A model generated the notes under the pieces. The model ran no database searches, was not told the origin of the DNA, and saw only the letters and a program-made list of their open reading frames with translations. This document shows positions 23,550 to 36,825 of a DNA stretch of 64,000 nt, in pieces. Position numbers and translations under genes: made by a program. Position 1 is the stretch's first letter; every line of letters starts with the position of its first letter. This stretch comes from Cristatella mucedo (Eukaryota; Bryozoa; Phylactolaemata; Cristatellidae): contig WPIO01000068.1 of the NCBI GenBank assembly GCA_009760855.2, forward strand, positions 2,052,877 to 2,116,876, written 5' to 3'.

Positions 23550-25139
23550 TGACTCATAGTTAGTTAATCCGTTTCTTTCTGGCATGAGTAGTTCTTCATC
23601 CTAAGGTTTGATTTTTCGTCGTTCAGCGAATTGTGTTGAACTTAACAGACACTCGAAATTAGCCGATTACAGGGAATCTTAAGGATCAGCGAATATTTAA
23701 GTCATGTCAATATTTAATTTCGTTCATTAATTATGCTGGCTGCCACCGCCTTTCTCAGTTGCAGACAACTCGATTTCTAAATAAGACCGGACCACGACTG
23801 CTCGCTTATTAACATGCTGCAGCAGCACCAAATAGCCTCTCAGGTGACACAGTCATTGCGAAAGCCATTACAAGGTCTTTATTATGTTTTTGAATGAGTA
23901 AATCAGTGTCCATTTTGAGAGAAAATACAATATTACCATAGCAACAAAATCGGAACTGTATAAACAGCATTTGACCCTCGTAAAACAAAACTCGGTGACA
24001 TGCTAAATTTAAAAATGCTATTTTTAAAAGAAATAAGCAACGATGACATGGTTTGTTGATGACGCAAGATGTTCTAGTTCATAGCAACTCATAAAATGGT
24101 GTATATAAACCTTGTTTTTAATTCGTTGGAGAAATCTATTTGAAACACAATTTGGGCTAGAATTCGATGAGCACATTCCTGAAGAAACTTCTTGAAATAT
24201 ATTTAGACACTAAGATAATGGTAAAACCATTTGCTGGGTTACTCTTTACTTGTTAAGGAAAACGATAGATTATATCACTTGCTTTTCACCGGTATTTGTG
24301 CATTAAAAAGCAGCAACTACTAGAGTTAGTGGCAAAAATAGGCAACCTGTGTGAACTTGCATTTGGTTTAAAGCATGAAAGGCCAGTAAAAAGATTTGAT
24401 TTTCAAAAAAGTTTGGTACACATTGCTCTCGGCAGACCTCAATCGTAACTATCAGCAAATGCGAGTGGACTTTACAGGAAAGCAGTGGAATCGATTAAAA
24501 ACTTCAGCAGCAAGCCTGAAAGAGTCCTAAAATAAAGCAATACGAGAGCTATTATTAAATGGCGTGAGCACTGCACATATATACGGTGAATGGTGTGCTA
24601 AAGTAGTTAGTTATCGGCCGAAAATATGCTGCCGTCACTATCTTACCAAAGGCAGATTGAGCACAACATTTGTTTAGGAAAACATTTTTCTTAACAATGA
24701 AAAACATAGAGCTAAGCTTAAAAATACCTCGTAAAGCATAAATTCATATACGCCAGAGCTAGGGTGGTGCTTGCAGAGCAGTGGGTTTATGCATTCAGGT
24801 CAAACGTCGCATCGAATAGCTTTTGTGACCTCACTTTGTAGTGGCACTAGTTTTGCTAAATTGCAACACTTAGATATAGAGCCCAAAAAAATTAAATGCT
24901 ACGAAAACCTACAGATTTTCACACGTAGAAATGTGATCGAATTAAAATTTCCCGGGAACCCCGAATGAATCTTTAAGTAAAAAATGCTGCCAAATTTAAT
25001 TCACCCGCTTAGCAATTACCTCGTTGAAAACGAGAAGACCGACGCCTTTCTCAGAAAAAAGGCCGTCTATTAAAAGCACTTTGTTGCTCGTTGAGCGACG
25101 ATTCCACAGACAAGAGTCAAGTGGTGCCACTACTTAAAC
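23550..25139. other. Region after B1 exon 2
   Basis: 23550-24700 is a diverged relative of early intron 2 of the A genes. 24700-25139 has no recognised content. No third exon was found for B1. Confidence 0.4.
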
Positions 25140-25940
25140 TCGAAAGGAACTCGAAGGAAGTCTTTGAAATTGACTAGCTCTGCATCAGACCCCAATATCT
25201 TGAAACGAAGTTCTAGATTATATGCTGAAACCGGCGCATCTGTAGGAGTTTTTTTGTAAATTGAAACAATCCTTCACGACTTTGAACACGGATAGATTGA
25301 ACAGGAGCATGCTTGTTAAGAGCACTCCTGAGAGTCATGGTCATTGCATCAGTAAGGGTATCGAGGCTACCGGTTTATTTTGAATGCAGATCAAGAAGAC
25401 CTGCATTGGAAACAAGTTTCAAATGCTGGTCTATGCCAATGCTTTGTGAGTTACATCGTCTGAAAAGTTCGCCGTTACCCTGTACGTAGAAGGAAGCAGG
25501 AACAGTAAACCAGACCGAACAATGATCTAAGAGGGTCAAAGGGTACACCTCAAGGTCAGTGGCGAAGATATCATTAGTGATCAGAATATCTAGAATATGG
25601 CCACCGACCTCCGTGTGCCATGATGGTAGTTCCAGCACACGAGCATATGGCGTGGGCATGCTCATCATTTGTCATGTTAGACATAGGAACAAGAGCTAAA
25701 AGGACTGTGTTTCCTTGGCAAAAGGACTGCGATTGAGAAGCCTTCACAACCAGACTGTAACCATAGCAATCCGATTAAAGCCATCCTACAATTTTACCAG
25801 GACCTCGATCTGTTTCTGAAGGGAGACACATTTAAAATCTTCACTGACATAAGCTGCTTGATTAGCTAAGTTACCAATCACACGTAACGAGAAATGTTCG
25901 TCACCCAGCACAACTATTTGATCATCCGCGCTAGTACAGC
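25140..25940 (-). mobile_element. LINE family 2 endonuclease C-terminus and linker
   Basis: A 97-codon reverse frame at 25375-25668 reads GGHILDILITNDI and LTLLDHCSVWFTVP. This matches the LDLVIT...SDH end of AP-type endonuclease domains of LINEs, with Leu-Asp-His in place of Ser-Asp-His. It is the only clear endonuclease segment in the window. Confidence 0.65.
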
Positions 25941-26429
25941 GGCAGCTTCAAACATAGCCTTCTCCGGTCTGCTTAAGTGTCTTCAGTTGGAAAGCCACAT
26001 TGTGGGTCAGACGGCTGTAATGGGAGAGCACTATATCTCTCGGCTTTCGTTGCAGGTAACAGGCCTTCGATTGATCAGAGTAAATCTAGTCATCAGTTCT
26101 ATAGCATCTTAACAACAATGTTTGCAGCTCTCGATACCTTCACATACTCTATCTATAAGCCTTACGACCCTAGAGATAGCTATGTATGCAGTGTCACAGC
26201 TAAAAATGCGATGGTACGATCCGTAGCACATGCACCTGTGATGCAGGGGATCGCATCAATAGAGCGTTCCATGCACGTTGAGTTTGCAGCATCACTGCGA
26301 AGAACTTGCAGAAGTGAGTGTGCCAGTAGTGCACCCATACAAAAGGGCACGCTCGATTGAAAATCTCCTAGTTAAACAGAAAATTTTGACTTGGTTTTGT
26401 TAACGTTATAGTGAGCGAATTGAGTAGTA

Positions 26430-27180
26430 ATAAGAATACCAACACTCTTGATAAAGCTCCCTTAAAAAAGTCGTTCTCTTTCACGGTACTTTACATTTAC
26501 TGCACAGGAAACACGATCGAATGGTAAGTGGTAGCCTGCACGGTAAACAACAAGAATAAACATCGTTAAGATGACATGCACAGGGTCAGCCTTCAAATCT
26601 GGTTATTGGCAGTATAAACAGTGTAAGCAACCACAAGCACGTGAATTACAGGGTCCCAGTAAATGCTGTAATAAGCAGATACGTTTTTATTTTCGTTTTA
26701 GATGTGGTCAAGTCGGCGATGTCTTGGCTCAAGTCGAACATAAGTTCCAGGCTTAGGGAGCTTACGAACTATTGGCAGGGTCACCAAAAGATTTGTGGTT
26801 TGCATGAAGAATATGTGAACGATTAGACTCCGAAGAACAAGTGGTACGATGCTTAGTATCTTGAGAGATTAGATCCAATACTTAGGCTTTAGCCACAGAA
26901 AGCATGGATGTAAACGTGAGTGGCACAACCTTGAGTCGATGCGTTTCGTGACTTTAAGCAGGTGCAGATCGGCGAGAAGTGGTAGGATGTGGCAATGGCG
27001 ACGCTCACGACAGACATTGTTACCTGCAGAGTTTTGCCCCAGCTGTTGGGCCTGATTGCACTGGCCGGTAGAACAGCAAGTAGTGCATTACACGAGTCAA
27101 GACAGGATGTCAGAAATGCATGGGCCAATTTAGCTATTGTATCCATTTCTAAACAAGTCCAAGTACCAGATTAAAATCAC
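26430..27180 (-). mobile_element. Decayed L2-like copy (3' UTR and RT C-terminus)
   Basis: Reverse-strand order of 3' end (26450-26660), C-terminal ORF remnant (GATGTGGTCAAGTCGG and onward) and a segment reading DTIAKLAHAFLTSCLDSCNALL, the counterpart of the RT C-terminus in the 57588 copy. Confidence 0.6.
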
Positions 27181-28179
27181 CTGTCAAATTAGGTACAAGC
27201 TTGCAGTTCAAAAGCAGGCTTTAATTTACTACCCGCCTCGAGCGAGGTGGTAGCTATTTAGGCAGCAGTTACCCGACGTGCTTTTTCAGTTTACGTTAAC
27301 CAATATATTTGACTATGCGCCTCCATCAAACATAGACACTTTAATATCAAGATCGTAGATGTAATTTCCTGCCTTACAACATTGGTGACGGTCAGGCTTG
27401 TTTAGAAAGTGATACCCCATTGAAATTGGTCCATGTATTAGCAACATCCTGTCGTGATTTAAATAACCGGCTGGCTGTTGGGCGACAGGCATGTGCACTA
27501 AGGCTCTTACAGCTGGTTCAAATCTCGGCAGCTATTCAAGACTGTGGCTAATGTCTCAGCTGCCACATCAGACCACTTCTCGCCGAGTTGTACCAGCTCC
27601 CAGTAAAGCATAGCATCGACTTAAAGATTCTGTCACTCTCTTGCAGGTCCTTTCCATATTTGGCTATAGCTTACTTATCAGACCTAATGTCCACCGGACG
27701 AAGCATCGTACCACCCGCTTTTAGGAATCTGCTTAACTATACCTCTTATAACTTTTTGGAGACCGTGCCTTTAGTTCATACGCTATCAAGGCTTGAAACT
27801 CACATCCGACTGCCGTCAGGATATCTCCCGACTTGTATATTTTCAGTAGAAATATAAGTACGCATCTATTTAGGACAGCATTTTGAAAGTTCACGTGATT
27901 CGTTTTTATGTGCTGATTTGCACTGAAATTATGAATGCTGCCAACAACAATGTTGCATGCTGAATTTGTTAATGTCACCCCTAACTTTGGTATTATTGTT
28001 GTTTATTAAGAATCTCACCACTAAAGATTCGTTCATGCTTCGTTAGCAGGAACTGTAAAGTGTCTAGAAAGAGATCGAGTTGTTTGAGGTCGCTATAAAT
28101 AGAGTACTGTAATTATTATTTGTGGCCAAAAGTGAACCACTTGTAGTTGGAATCTAGAAACAGTAATGCCTAATACTTC
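27181..28179. other. Segment shared with 44600-46150
   Basis: Colinear in both places, with the old plus-strand LINE fragment inside. No gene seen. Confidence 0.45.
27540..27900 (+). mobile_element. Old plus-strand L2-like C-terminal fragment
   Basis: Reads LPVKHSIDLKILSLSCRSFP and onward, the C-terminal region of the family-1 ORF, then a decayed 3' end. The same piece, interrupted by a younger copy, is at 44930-45870. Confidence 0.6.
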
Positions 28180-28535
28180 TACTCTGCATGGGATTTGCAT
28201 AACCACCCAAGCATGAAACTAACAGCTCAAATATCCTGAAGGAGCAAAGACAATGGTACATTTTAAAAGTTTGCAATGAAGAGCCGCTCGATCTCAATGT
28301 AAAACTCACAGTAAGCACTGGGAGTGCCCATCTCCCGCATACCGGATTGAGCTGCTACTGTAGCTATCGGGCAGCCGGTAATCGCTCATCGGATTTCTTC
28401 GATTGCCTACCCTACATGACTCAGCTGGTCTTCCAATAAACGTATGCTTTGACATTCCCAGGGCACATGAAGGAGGTTTAGCGAGGGCTCTTACAACAAA
28501 ACTGCGATTCCAGCAGTACTCCTACATACTAGGTG
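28180..28535 (+). pseudogene. Orphan A-type upstream region (promoter block without gene)
   Basis: Aligns with the distal upstream region of A1, A2 and A3 (shared GAGCTGCTACTGTAGC and CCAATAAACGTA). It breaks off near GGTGTTGCTAGAAAT, before the TATA box and exon 1, where it joins a block also found at 59510. Confidence 0.45.
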
Positions 28536-28639
28536 TTGCTAGAAATATCTCCTGCAGAAAACTGTAGCGTCGTAGCCTATGGATGTAAGAAGCAGTTATA
28601 TCAATACTCAAACAGTTGTAAAGCTCTCTTGGACAACTT

Positions 28640-29990
28640 AAAAACTGTATAGGCACTTTCTGTGAGCTGAGTCGGATGTATTATTGAATGATTGGCTAAT
28701 GGTATCATGCTTAAAGTCAACCAGGATGACAAGTGTATAGTTAAAATGCACCGGGTCGGCATGCAAATAGGTTTGAGGTGGCATGCACATTATCAGCATG
28801 AAAACGCCCCTAAACAAGGAGTCGCATGAAAAAATTAAAATGCTGTTGCAGCTGGACGCATTTGTACATTTAAATTTCGTCAACTCAGGGGATATCGTGA
28901 CGCCATGCAGAATTGGAATCCAGATTTGGAAAATACAAACTATAGGGACCACTCCCAAGGATTTGACGTTCGTCCGAGGTGTAGGTCAATGATTTCATTC
29001 ACGAAAGCTGGTGGTGCGATGCCTAGCCTGGTGGTAGAGTAGATCAGTTAGGTAGGCTGGAGGCACAGAAAGAGGGACCTAAAAATAACCAAGACAGAAC
29101 CTTTGGGTAAATTGTCTGCTTGCCCAAGATCTAGTGCGACACGGTGAGAAAATATCTGACGTGGCGACTGCTATGTGAGTGACAGACAAAATTGGGTGAA
29201 GAGGTTTTCGCCAAATGCAAGCGCCTGATTTTCCATGCTGGTAACCAGGGAGGAGCAAGCTGTAGAAGTCGAGATGCGATAACACACAGGGATGGACCAA
29301 TGTAGATGCAGTATCCCTGTCAAGGCAAACCTGAATTGTAGCAATGTTAAACGGCTGAAAGCAGTCGTATTTGTCTTCTGAGCTGATGTTGGGTCGTCTC
29401 ATGAAAGTCACATCTAAACAAGAAAGGCGGATTTCGCATAGATAAACAGATTTTCAGATACTGCCAATATTGAGTTTTTTCCAATTTCCGAACTCAATTG
29501 GTTTTCCCATTACTAGTACGATGGTTTATATCATGGTACCATTTAGGAAAGCTCCCAGCCATTCGTGAGCTGATGTCATTCACACATGCTGCAAAGGAAT
29601 TAAGAGAATTAGAAGTGCTGGATGGCTCGGACGGATCAAAGCAAAAGCACAGTTGAGTGTCAACTGCATAAAAGTGAACGCCTACAATGTGAGTGCCAGC
29701 CGCATCGGCAAAAAGGAGAGTATTGACTTTGTAAGCACCAGATGAGCCACAAAGACCCGAAATACGTTATACTTTAGTAGTTCCTCAGAGAATTTATGTC
29801 GGCTTACATATATGCTGTGAAGTGCTGAACTGAGATCAGCTTAACCATTGCAATGCAGTACCGGTGATGCTCTGGCGAGATGAGAGGCGTTCAAAAAGGA
29901 CCTCGTGATCAATAGTATCAAAATCTGAAATTGCATCAACATGTAGCTGAAATTCGTCAAAAGCGGCTCCATAGATCAGACTCCACACCA
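28640..29990 (-). mobile_element. Old L2-like copy, heavily decayed
   Basis: Reverse-strand remnant: 3' UTR-like 28700-28830, then thumb-domain traces (ATIQVCLDRDTASTLVHP at about 29.3 kb) and the CFDPSEPSSTSNSLNS-like stretch near 29.6 kb. Together with 29.99-31.16 kb it is duplicated at 59.5-61.7 kb. Confidence 0.6.
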
Positions 29991-30289
29991 CAGCTTAAAA
30001 GGTCCGTGGGCATCGTCAAGATAAATCTATCGGTTGGTTTAGGATGAAAGTGTGGGATGCATCGAATGTAACGAGAAGGTATCCATTGTCAATGTATCGA
30101 GAAGGTATATAGTTGCTGTGTAGAGAAAGGGCTATCGAGTAGAAGCGTAGAATTTCTGATCGACTATAAATTACATATTAATTACTATTAATTATTACCA
30201 TTTACTATTACTATAACTTATTATTACTTACAGATTACAGATTCTATCAATCTTTGCATTTGTGTATTTTTTCTAGAACATTTTGTAGG

Positions 30290-31160
30290 TTTCTCCGACT
30301 GTAACTCCACAAAGTCATAAAGATCATGAGTGTGGGGTGTTACACAGGCGAGTCTTGTATAGCCCACGCACAACCTGAGCGGCTTTCGTTAACCATTCGG
30401 CAGCCGACAAAAGTCGTCTCACTCAACAAAGGGAAAGTGTGAAGCATAGCAGAGTCAGGAGAGCAGTCGAGGTATTTAGTAGCATGGAATTAGCAGCTCA
30501 GAACCGCTCAAAAGGATTAGCCATAGTCGGCAGTAAAAGAGTATTTGTCATCGAGTAAGAATTGACGAAGCGAGTATCACAGTCTAGGACCCCTAGACCA
30601 AAAGCTTCTGTCGCCAACGGTTCAAGCTGAGGAATGGAATGGATAATTTATTGTCGACAAGAGACATGAGGGCGACAAGAGGCTGCAACTGATGCACCTG
30701 TTCAGCTAGGTATGAAGGAGGCAAGCCGTGGCTGGCTATGTAAATCCGTCGATTAACCAGCATCCATCCTAGCTCTTCTAGCAAAGGAGACACATGCTCA
30801 AACCTCGGGGACTTAAAGACTAGCCTCGCAGCCATATATATAGTCAGCTGCACTAGCGTAATAGCTTTCTTTGGTAGCCCCGTTAAAAGGCAACTGCAAT
30901 CATCAAGCCGAGACAGATTTAAGGAGCTAGTTAAAGTTTTTACAAGCCACTGTAGAAGACAGCTCCTTACTTTGGATAGGGTTGGACGTGAAGGGTAGCT
31001 GTATACCCAGTCTTTAGAGTGAAGCTTTTAAAATTGAGGCAGCTGTCCGAAACGACACTTCATTTCCGAGCAAGTGGTGATGGTCGCACAACAGCATTAA
31101 CTATTAGAAAAGCAAAGCCTTTTAATCCAGCCAGACGCTTAGGGGTCCTCTTACCTTCGA
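30290..31160 (-). mobile_element. LINE family 2 3' part, reversed
   Basis: Reverse 3' end at 30290; coding remnant MAARLVFKSPRFEHVSPLLE at about 30.83 kb. The same piece is at 60760-61620. Confidence 0.68.
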
Positions 31161-31289
31161 TGCTCGTTTCTGTAAATTTCTTTGGAAGCTTGGCCACACT
31201 ATAAGTGGGCAATGAGGTTTCAATGTCTCGTTGAATCTTTGCAAATAATACGCTCACATGACACGCCTGTCTTTTTCCAAAAGTCGTAT

Positions 31290-31362
31290 GTTCGACGGGT
31301 ATAACTGGTGCTTTAGCGAGAGAGATTCTATTCCAGCATGCAGACTCGAACAAAGCGATTAG
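31290..31362 (+). pseudogene. Orphan A-type pacifastin exon 2
   Basis: Homologous to 9540-9612, but the acceptor AG is AT (31288-31289) and no exon 1 lies upstream: the preceding 0.9 kb is a LINE in reverse orientation. The frame stays open to TAG at 31360. It reads FDGYNWCFSERDSIPACRLE and then QSD, so Cys2, Cys4 and Cys6 are replaced by Tyr, Ser and Ser while Cys3 and Cys5 remain. The GTAAGT donor is kept at 31406. Confidence 0.58.
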
Positions 31363-31405
31363 CAACGTCAAAGTTCCCACATGAAAAAGACCCATCAGAA
31401 GCCTT

Positions 31406-32094
31406 GTAAGTTTCCTAGTTTCTTGCTAGCTGGAGTACTACTGCAACCAAAAGCTTCGATTTTGCATCGATCATCAAAAGTGTCTTAAACATATAGCAGA
31501 CACTTGAGACTCGGATGGACTCTACGGAATGGTAAGGTGCAGTGAAAGTTCCAGTCATGCAATTAATGAATTTGATGCTTTCCTTGCGGTGGCCTCTTCA
31601 GCTTGCCAATTTAGTTGCTACAAACTCGTTCTCAAGAGAGAACCAGACAGCAACGGTTTGATTGCTTAGGTTTGGCTGCTGCAACAACTGGTCTCTCTGG
31701 TTAGTTACCCTGTGCGAAAGCCCCTACATGGTCTTAATTATTTTTATGCATCAGTTTTAAAGTGTCCATTCGGAGAGAGGGAGAGAAAGATTGCAGTCGC
31801 CGGAAAACTCGATCTTATAAATTAGCCCCGACCTTCGTTTTAAAAACACAGGTGGTCACAGAAAAACCCAGTTACGTATTAAAGATAGGACAAATGTAAA
31901 ATACTACCCTTAAAAAGGCAGAACGCTAACGGTAACCATTGTTTGTGTGAACACGATATGTCTTTGTTAATGGGAACTTAAAACAGTAGTGCAATAACAT
32001 ACTGTTTTCACATCACTTATAGATCTCTTTAAGGCACTTACAGAGCCAGAATTCAGTAAGCTCATCCCCAAAGAAGCTTCTTCAAATATAACTA
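31406..32094. other. Intron-2-like block after orphan exon 2
   Basis: Colinear with 9661-10340, ending where an L2-like insertion begins. Confidence 0.45.
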
Positions 32095-33420
32095 CCAGTA
32101 ATAATAATGCACTCGATAAAGCCTCCTCAGATAAATGAATCTCTCTCTAGGCGCATTACATTTCCAGCACCGGGAGATAAAATTGAAGGATTAGTAAAAT
32201 CATGCTTGATTAACAAACAAAATGAATAATATGGTTTGGGGTGACATGTACGGGGTCAGCATGCAAACGTGGTTAGTGACAGCATGCACAATGTTAGCAT
32301 GCATAAGCACATCAGGGACGAATCCCAGGACCCACTAAATGCTGTCTTAAACAGGTGTTTTCAAGTTCCTTTTAGATGTGGTCAGGTCAGGGGATGTTCT
32401 GACGCAGGCTGGGAGGAAGTTCCAGGCTTTGGTAGCATACGAGCTTAATGCTCGGTCTGCAAAGGATTTAAGGTTTGTATGAGGTATTTGTAGACTGTTA
32501 GATTCCGAGAAGCGGGTGGTACGATGCTTGGCCTGATTGGGGAGTATATCTGACAGATAGGCTGGATCCATAGAATGAAGGGACCTAAACGTGAGCGACA
32601 AAACCTTGAAGTCAATCCGTTGCTTGACTGGTAGCCAGTGCAGGTAGGCAAAAAGTGGAGTAATGTGGCAACTGCGACTCTCACGACATACAAGCCTAGC
32701 TGCAGAGTTTTGCACCAGCTGCAATCGTCCGGTCGCACATGCTGGTAGGGCAGTAAGCAGTGAGTTGCAGAAGTCGAGACGGGATGTCATGAATTCACGG
32801 ACCAACTTTGACGTGGTATCCTTATCTAAACAAGCCCGCATTTTAGCAATGTTATGAAGCTTCAATTAGGCAGATTTGACTATGGAGCTGATATGGTCGT
32901 CTAACGAGAGGTCGCTTTGGAATATAACACCTAGATTTCGAGCTGATCGAACAGGAGATATGCTGGCAGAGACAAATTTGAGAGTCAGTTTTTCCAATCT
33001 CTTAATAACACTGGGTTTGCCCAAAACTAGTAAGTTAGTTTTATCATGGTTTAGTTTAAGAAATTTGCTGCCATCCATGTGCGGATGTCATCAATGCATG
33101 CAGCAAGTGAGTTGAGAGAACTTGAGGAGCTCAAATGCTGGGATGAATCAAATTAAAGGTACAACTGAGTGTCATCCACATAGAAGTGAAGGGCTAGACT
33201 GTGCTTGGCAATACATCAGCAAGAGAGAGAGTATAAACTGTGAAAAGAACCAGACCTTGCACGGAGCCTTGAGGTACTCCCTATTTCAGAGGTAATTTAG
33301 ATGATCTTTCTCGATTCACTTAAATACTCTGGAGTCTTCCACTGAGATAGGACCTGAACCATTGCAGAGCAGTGCCAGTGATGCCCAGGCGAGATGAGAG
33401 GCGCTCTAGAAGAACCTTTT
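32095..33420 (-). mobile_element. L2-like LINE family 1, truncated and decayed copy
   Basis: Tail AATAATAAT at the left end, then 3' UTR and the C-terminal RT part (MKLHNIAKMRACLDKDTTSK and onward, from 32865 down to 32347). An in-frame stop and frameshifts follow in the fingers/palm region. Ends near 33420, at the upstream block of A2. Confidence 0.8.
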
Positions 33421-33439
33421 CATCTCTGCTCTGCATATG

Positions 33440-33982
33440 CTTTAGATACCCTTTCCAGCTTGAGTTTATTGGCTCAAATGTCCTGAACGAGCGAATACAA
33501 TAGTAAATTCGGACAGTCTTGCAAGAGGAGCCGCTTGATCGCGATAGAAACGCAGACTAAGCATTGGAGTGCACACCTGTTGTGTGCCGGATTGAGCGTC
33601 TACTGTACTTAACGGGCAGCCGGGAATCGCTTATCGGATTTCTTCGATTGCCTACTCTACACGACTCAGTTGGTTTTTCAATAAACGTACGCATTGAGAT
33701 TCCTAGGGCACCTGAAGGCGATTCAGCGAGAAAGCATGCAACACAACTGAGATTCCGGCAGTACTCCTACAGACTAGGTGTTGCAAATTCATGAAAACAT
33801 GCTGGCCTGTACTTCTAAAGAATTCTGGCTACGTTACCTGAGCTGGTGCAGCAGATAGCGAATTAGGTCATAAGGTCGTAAAGATCACGTCTAAGTGAGA
33901 AATTGAAGGTAAGCAAAGGATGCAAACCGGCTTACCACAGGGTCCAGGAATTCTGCAGCACTGCTAGAAAGCTGAATCAATT
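33440..33982 (+). promoter_or_regulatory. Upstream region of pseudogene A2
   Basis: Colinear with the A1 and A3 upstream blocks and abutting the end of an L2-like insertion at about 33420. The TATA-like element has lost its TA. Confidence 0.35.
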
Positions 33983-34146
33983 ATGCCGAAGGTGACACAA
34001 TCTCTGCTCTTGGTCGTGCTACTCTGTGCACTGCTGACGGTAGCACTAAGTCATGCATCGGACGCCGAGGCACCAGCTGCCAAGAGAGTCAGGGATGTAA
34101 AACCTTCTCTCGATGCCGAGGGGCGATGCATACAGTCAGCTAGCTA
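33983..34146 (+). pseudogene. Pacifastin-like gene A2, exon 1 (broken)
   Basis: The copy reads MPKVTQSLLLVVLLCALL and then a short pro-part with AAKR, DAEGRC and IQSAS, so signal peptide, Lys-Arg and Cys1 are kept. The split Trp codon has become TA|G. The spliced codon would therefore be TAG and translation would stop before Cys2. The donor has decayed from GTGAGT to GTGCGT (34147-34152). The TATAAG of A1 and A3 is GGTAAG here. Together with the frameshift in exon 2 this marks a pseudogene. Confidence 0.68.
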
Positions 34147-34499
34147 GTGCGTTGGCACCCTTTACGTTGTTATCCATGCTGAGTATTCTGGAACGGTGGT
34201 TGGTTTCCAAAGTTTAGTGCTAGTTTGGCGGATGTGCCTGTTGTGTCTTGACGAAAATCGAAAGGAATAAAAAAGAACTACTTTAATAATGCATTTCTGT
34301 CAATGTGTGAGATACATATATTCATATATATGTATTTTTTTATATATAATTAGTTAGAGGCAGAGAGTGAGAGCATGAGATTGCTATATACAATATACAA
34401 AGCAAGAACGATCGGGAGAAAGGAAAAAAGTTAGGCTGGTATTTAGGCCAAGCAATTTGATCAGAATACAATTTCGAGTGCCTGCATGGGAGTAAGGTC

Positions 34500-36455
34500 A
34501 AACAATTTACTGGCCCATGCCAAGAAGTCCGACTCTCCTGAAATAAACCGCTAAGCCGACAGGTTTTCTGCCTTCTTTACCAGAACAGTTGTGGACATTT
34601 GTGCCTCCATAAAGACCCTTTCGAGTAAAGCAATTGCTGAATCATAACCTGTTACCTTCCTGCAAAGGCTTTTAAAGATTTCTGCATGTTATGTCGCTAC
34701 CTTAGTAAGGTCTAACGAAAAGAGCTCGTCTTCTCAAGACCGCAACTCAGTGTTATCATCTCTGCGGTCTTCACTAACAGACAAACGCAGCCTGACATAG
34801 CAAGGATGTTTTTTGCTTCTTTAGTATATGGGTCGTACCCAAGTCCATTGTATCGTCGATCGTTAGACCAATGTTTAAAGAGCCTAGATTAGATGCAAAG
34901 ATCATTGCAAATTGTCGTTGAGTTTCACTTCACTTATTTATTTCATGTTAAAGATTCTTGAAACAATTGTTGTTAAGCTGCTGGTTATTTATAGTGAAAA
35001 GGATGAAATGTCAAACGCAATACAATCAGGGTTGAAGAGGCAGCATGCCACTGAAACTGCTCTCTTCCGTTTAAACAATAACTTTCTGAGTGCCAACGAC
35101 GACGACACTAAAGCCACTGTCCTAGGTACACTTAGCTAGGCTAAATCTGTCTGCTGCCTTCGACACCATTGATGATAATGTTGTACCAAAGAGTTTTAGA
35201 ACAGTGGCCCGTCTGGCAGATGCAGAACTGGTGTGGTTTAAATCGCACTTTTCTCACCGTGTTCAATCAGTGTCGTGATGAGTTAATGTCTTACTCACGA
35301 GATGAGTTAACAGCAGAGTTCCTTAAGGTCCGTCCTCGGTCCATTGCTGTACCCCATTTATACTCAACCTATGGAAAAAGTGATAAAGGCCCGTGATTTA
35401 GGATTTCACTGTTATGCTGACGATACACAGCTGTATTAGCCATTCAAAGCGTAGGAGCATGCTGCAGCAACCAATTAATTGAATGTTGGCCATGCCAACA
35501 TTATAGCCTGCATGTCGGATCGACTTTCGATATTAAATGAAGGTAAAACCGAACAGCTGCTCATAAGATCCCTAAGCTTGTGGCCTGGTTAATAGACTTG
35601 GCTCTTGTAATTAGTGATGCTGTTGTGCCACCTCTACCACGTGCTGATACTTAAGTTATCGTTTTCGATAGCTGTCCAAATTTTAAAAGCTAGATTTAGA
35701 AGATTGCTTCTATACCTAGCCATCTCGTCTGATCCATATTAAAGATTACGAGCATTTACGAGATTTACACAGTGGCATGAAAATAACTTTACAAGCTCTT
35801 TAGTGCCGTCAAGGCTTGATTATTGTAATTCTCATTTGTCTCCTCTACTTAAGAAAGCAACTAGGAATCTGCAGCTGACTATGAATATGGCAGCACGGCT
35901 AGTCTTTAAGTCCCAGAGGTTTGAGCACTTGTCTCCTCCGCTAAAGGAGCTAGAATGGATGCTGGTTGAGCAACGGATACAGAGCAAAGTTCTTACGCTG
36001 ACCGAAAAAGCCTGCCTCGGCTTGGCTCCTATGTTTCTAGCTGAACTGCCGCACCAGTTCAACCCTGATTGCGCCCTCTGGTCCTATGTGGAAAATAAAT
36101 CAGATGTAGCATTCTTCCGTTTAAAGACCTTCGGCAACCAAAGTTTTAGCTCTGCTGGTCCAAGACTGTGGAACTCGCCTCTAATACTTTTAGCAACGAC
36201 ATCCAATCTCCTACTGCCGACTATGACCCACCCTTTTCAGCGGGTCCTGAATTGCTACTTCTATGCTACTCATTACCTCGAATGCTCCCCAGACTCTGCT
36301 ATGTATCACACTTTCTCTTTGTTGCGTGAGTCGAAGTATTTTGGCTAGCGAATGCTTACGGAAAGGCGCTTATGCTGCAAGATAGCTATACATAACTTGC
36401 CGGCATGTAACTCATATAGTCTTAATGGCTTTGTTGGCTTACAGATGGAGTTACT
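34500..36455 (+). mobile_element. LINE family 2 in intron 1 of A2
   Basis: Same insertion point and extent as 7255-9195. Best part is LKILETIVVKLLVIYSEKDE (about 34.95 kb) and the 181-codon C-terminal piece 35803-36348. Confidence 0.8.
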
Positions 36456-36825
36456 TTACATTACATAATGCGTTCCCGACATGTAGTGATAAGGCGGCAA
36501 GCAATCTGGATGTATAAGAAGAAGAGCAGCTTGATGTAGGGAGAGAAATTTTAACGAAGAGAGTAATTTAGACAGAGAATGAGCTGTTACCAATTGCTTA
36601 TCTTTAATCAATCTGCGGGCGGTTGAGTGGGCTTTAGTACCGGAAACGTCGCGACGTCGTGTGTTAACAGCAAACGGAAGATGCTCACAGCTTCGAGGTT
36701 CATTTCTGTACAACACGTTTGAGGCTTGACCCCACTACATGCAGGCAATGAGGTTGCAATGTCTCGTTGACTGTGTGCAAATCATAAGCTAACCCCACAA
36801 GGCCACTGTTTCTTCAAATTCGTAG

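Noticed and set aside
25375-25668. Minus-strand ORF of 97 codons as a host gene
   Set aside because: It has the LDxLIT...LDHC end of a LINE endonuclease domain and lies in a family-2 fragment.
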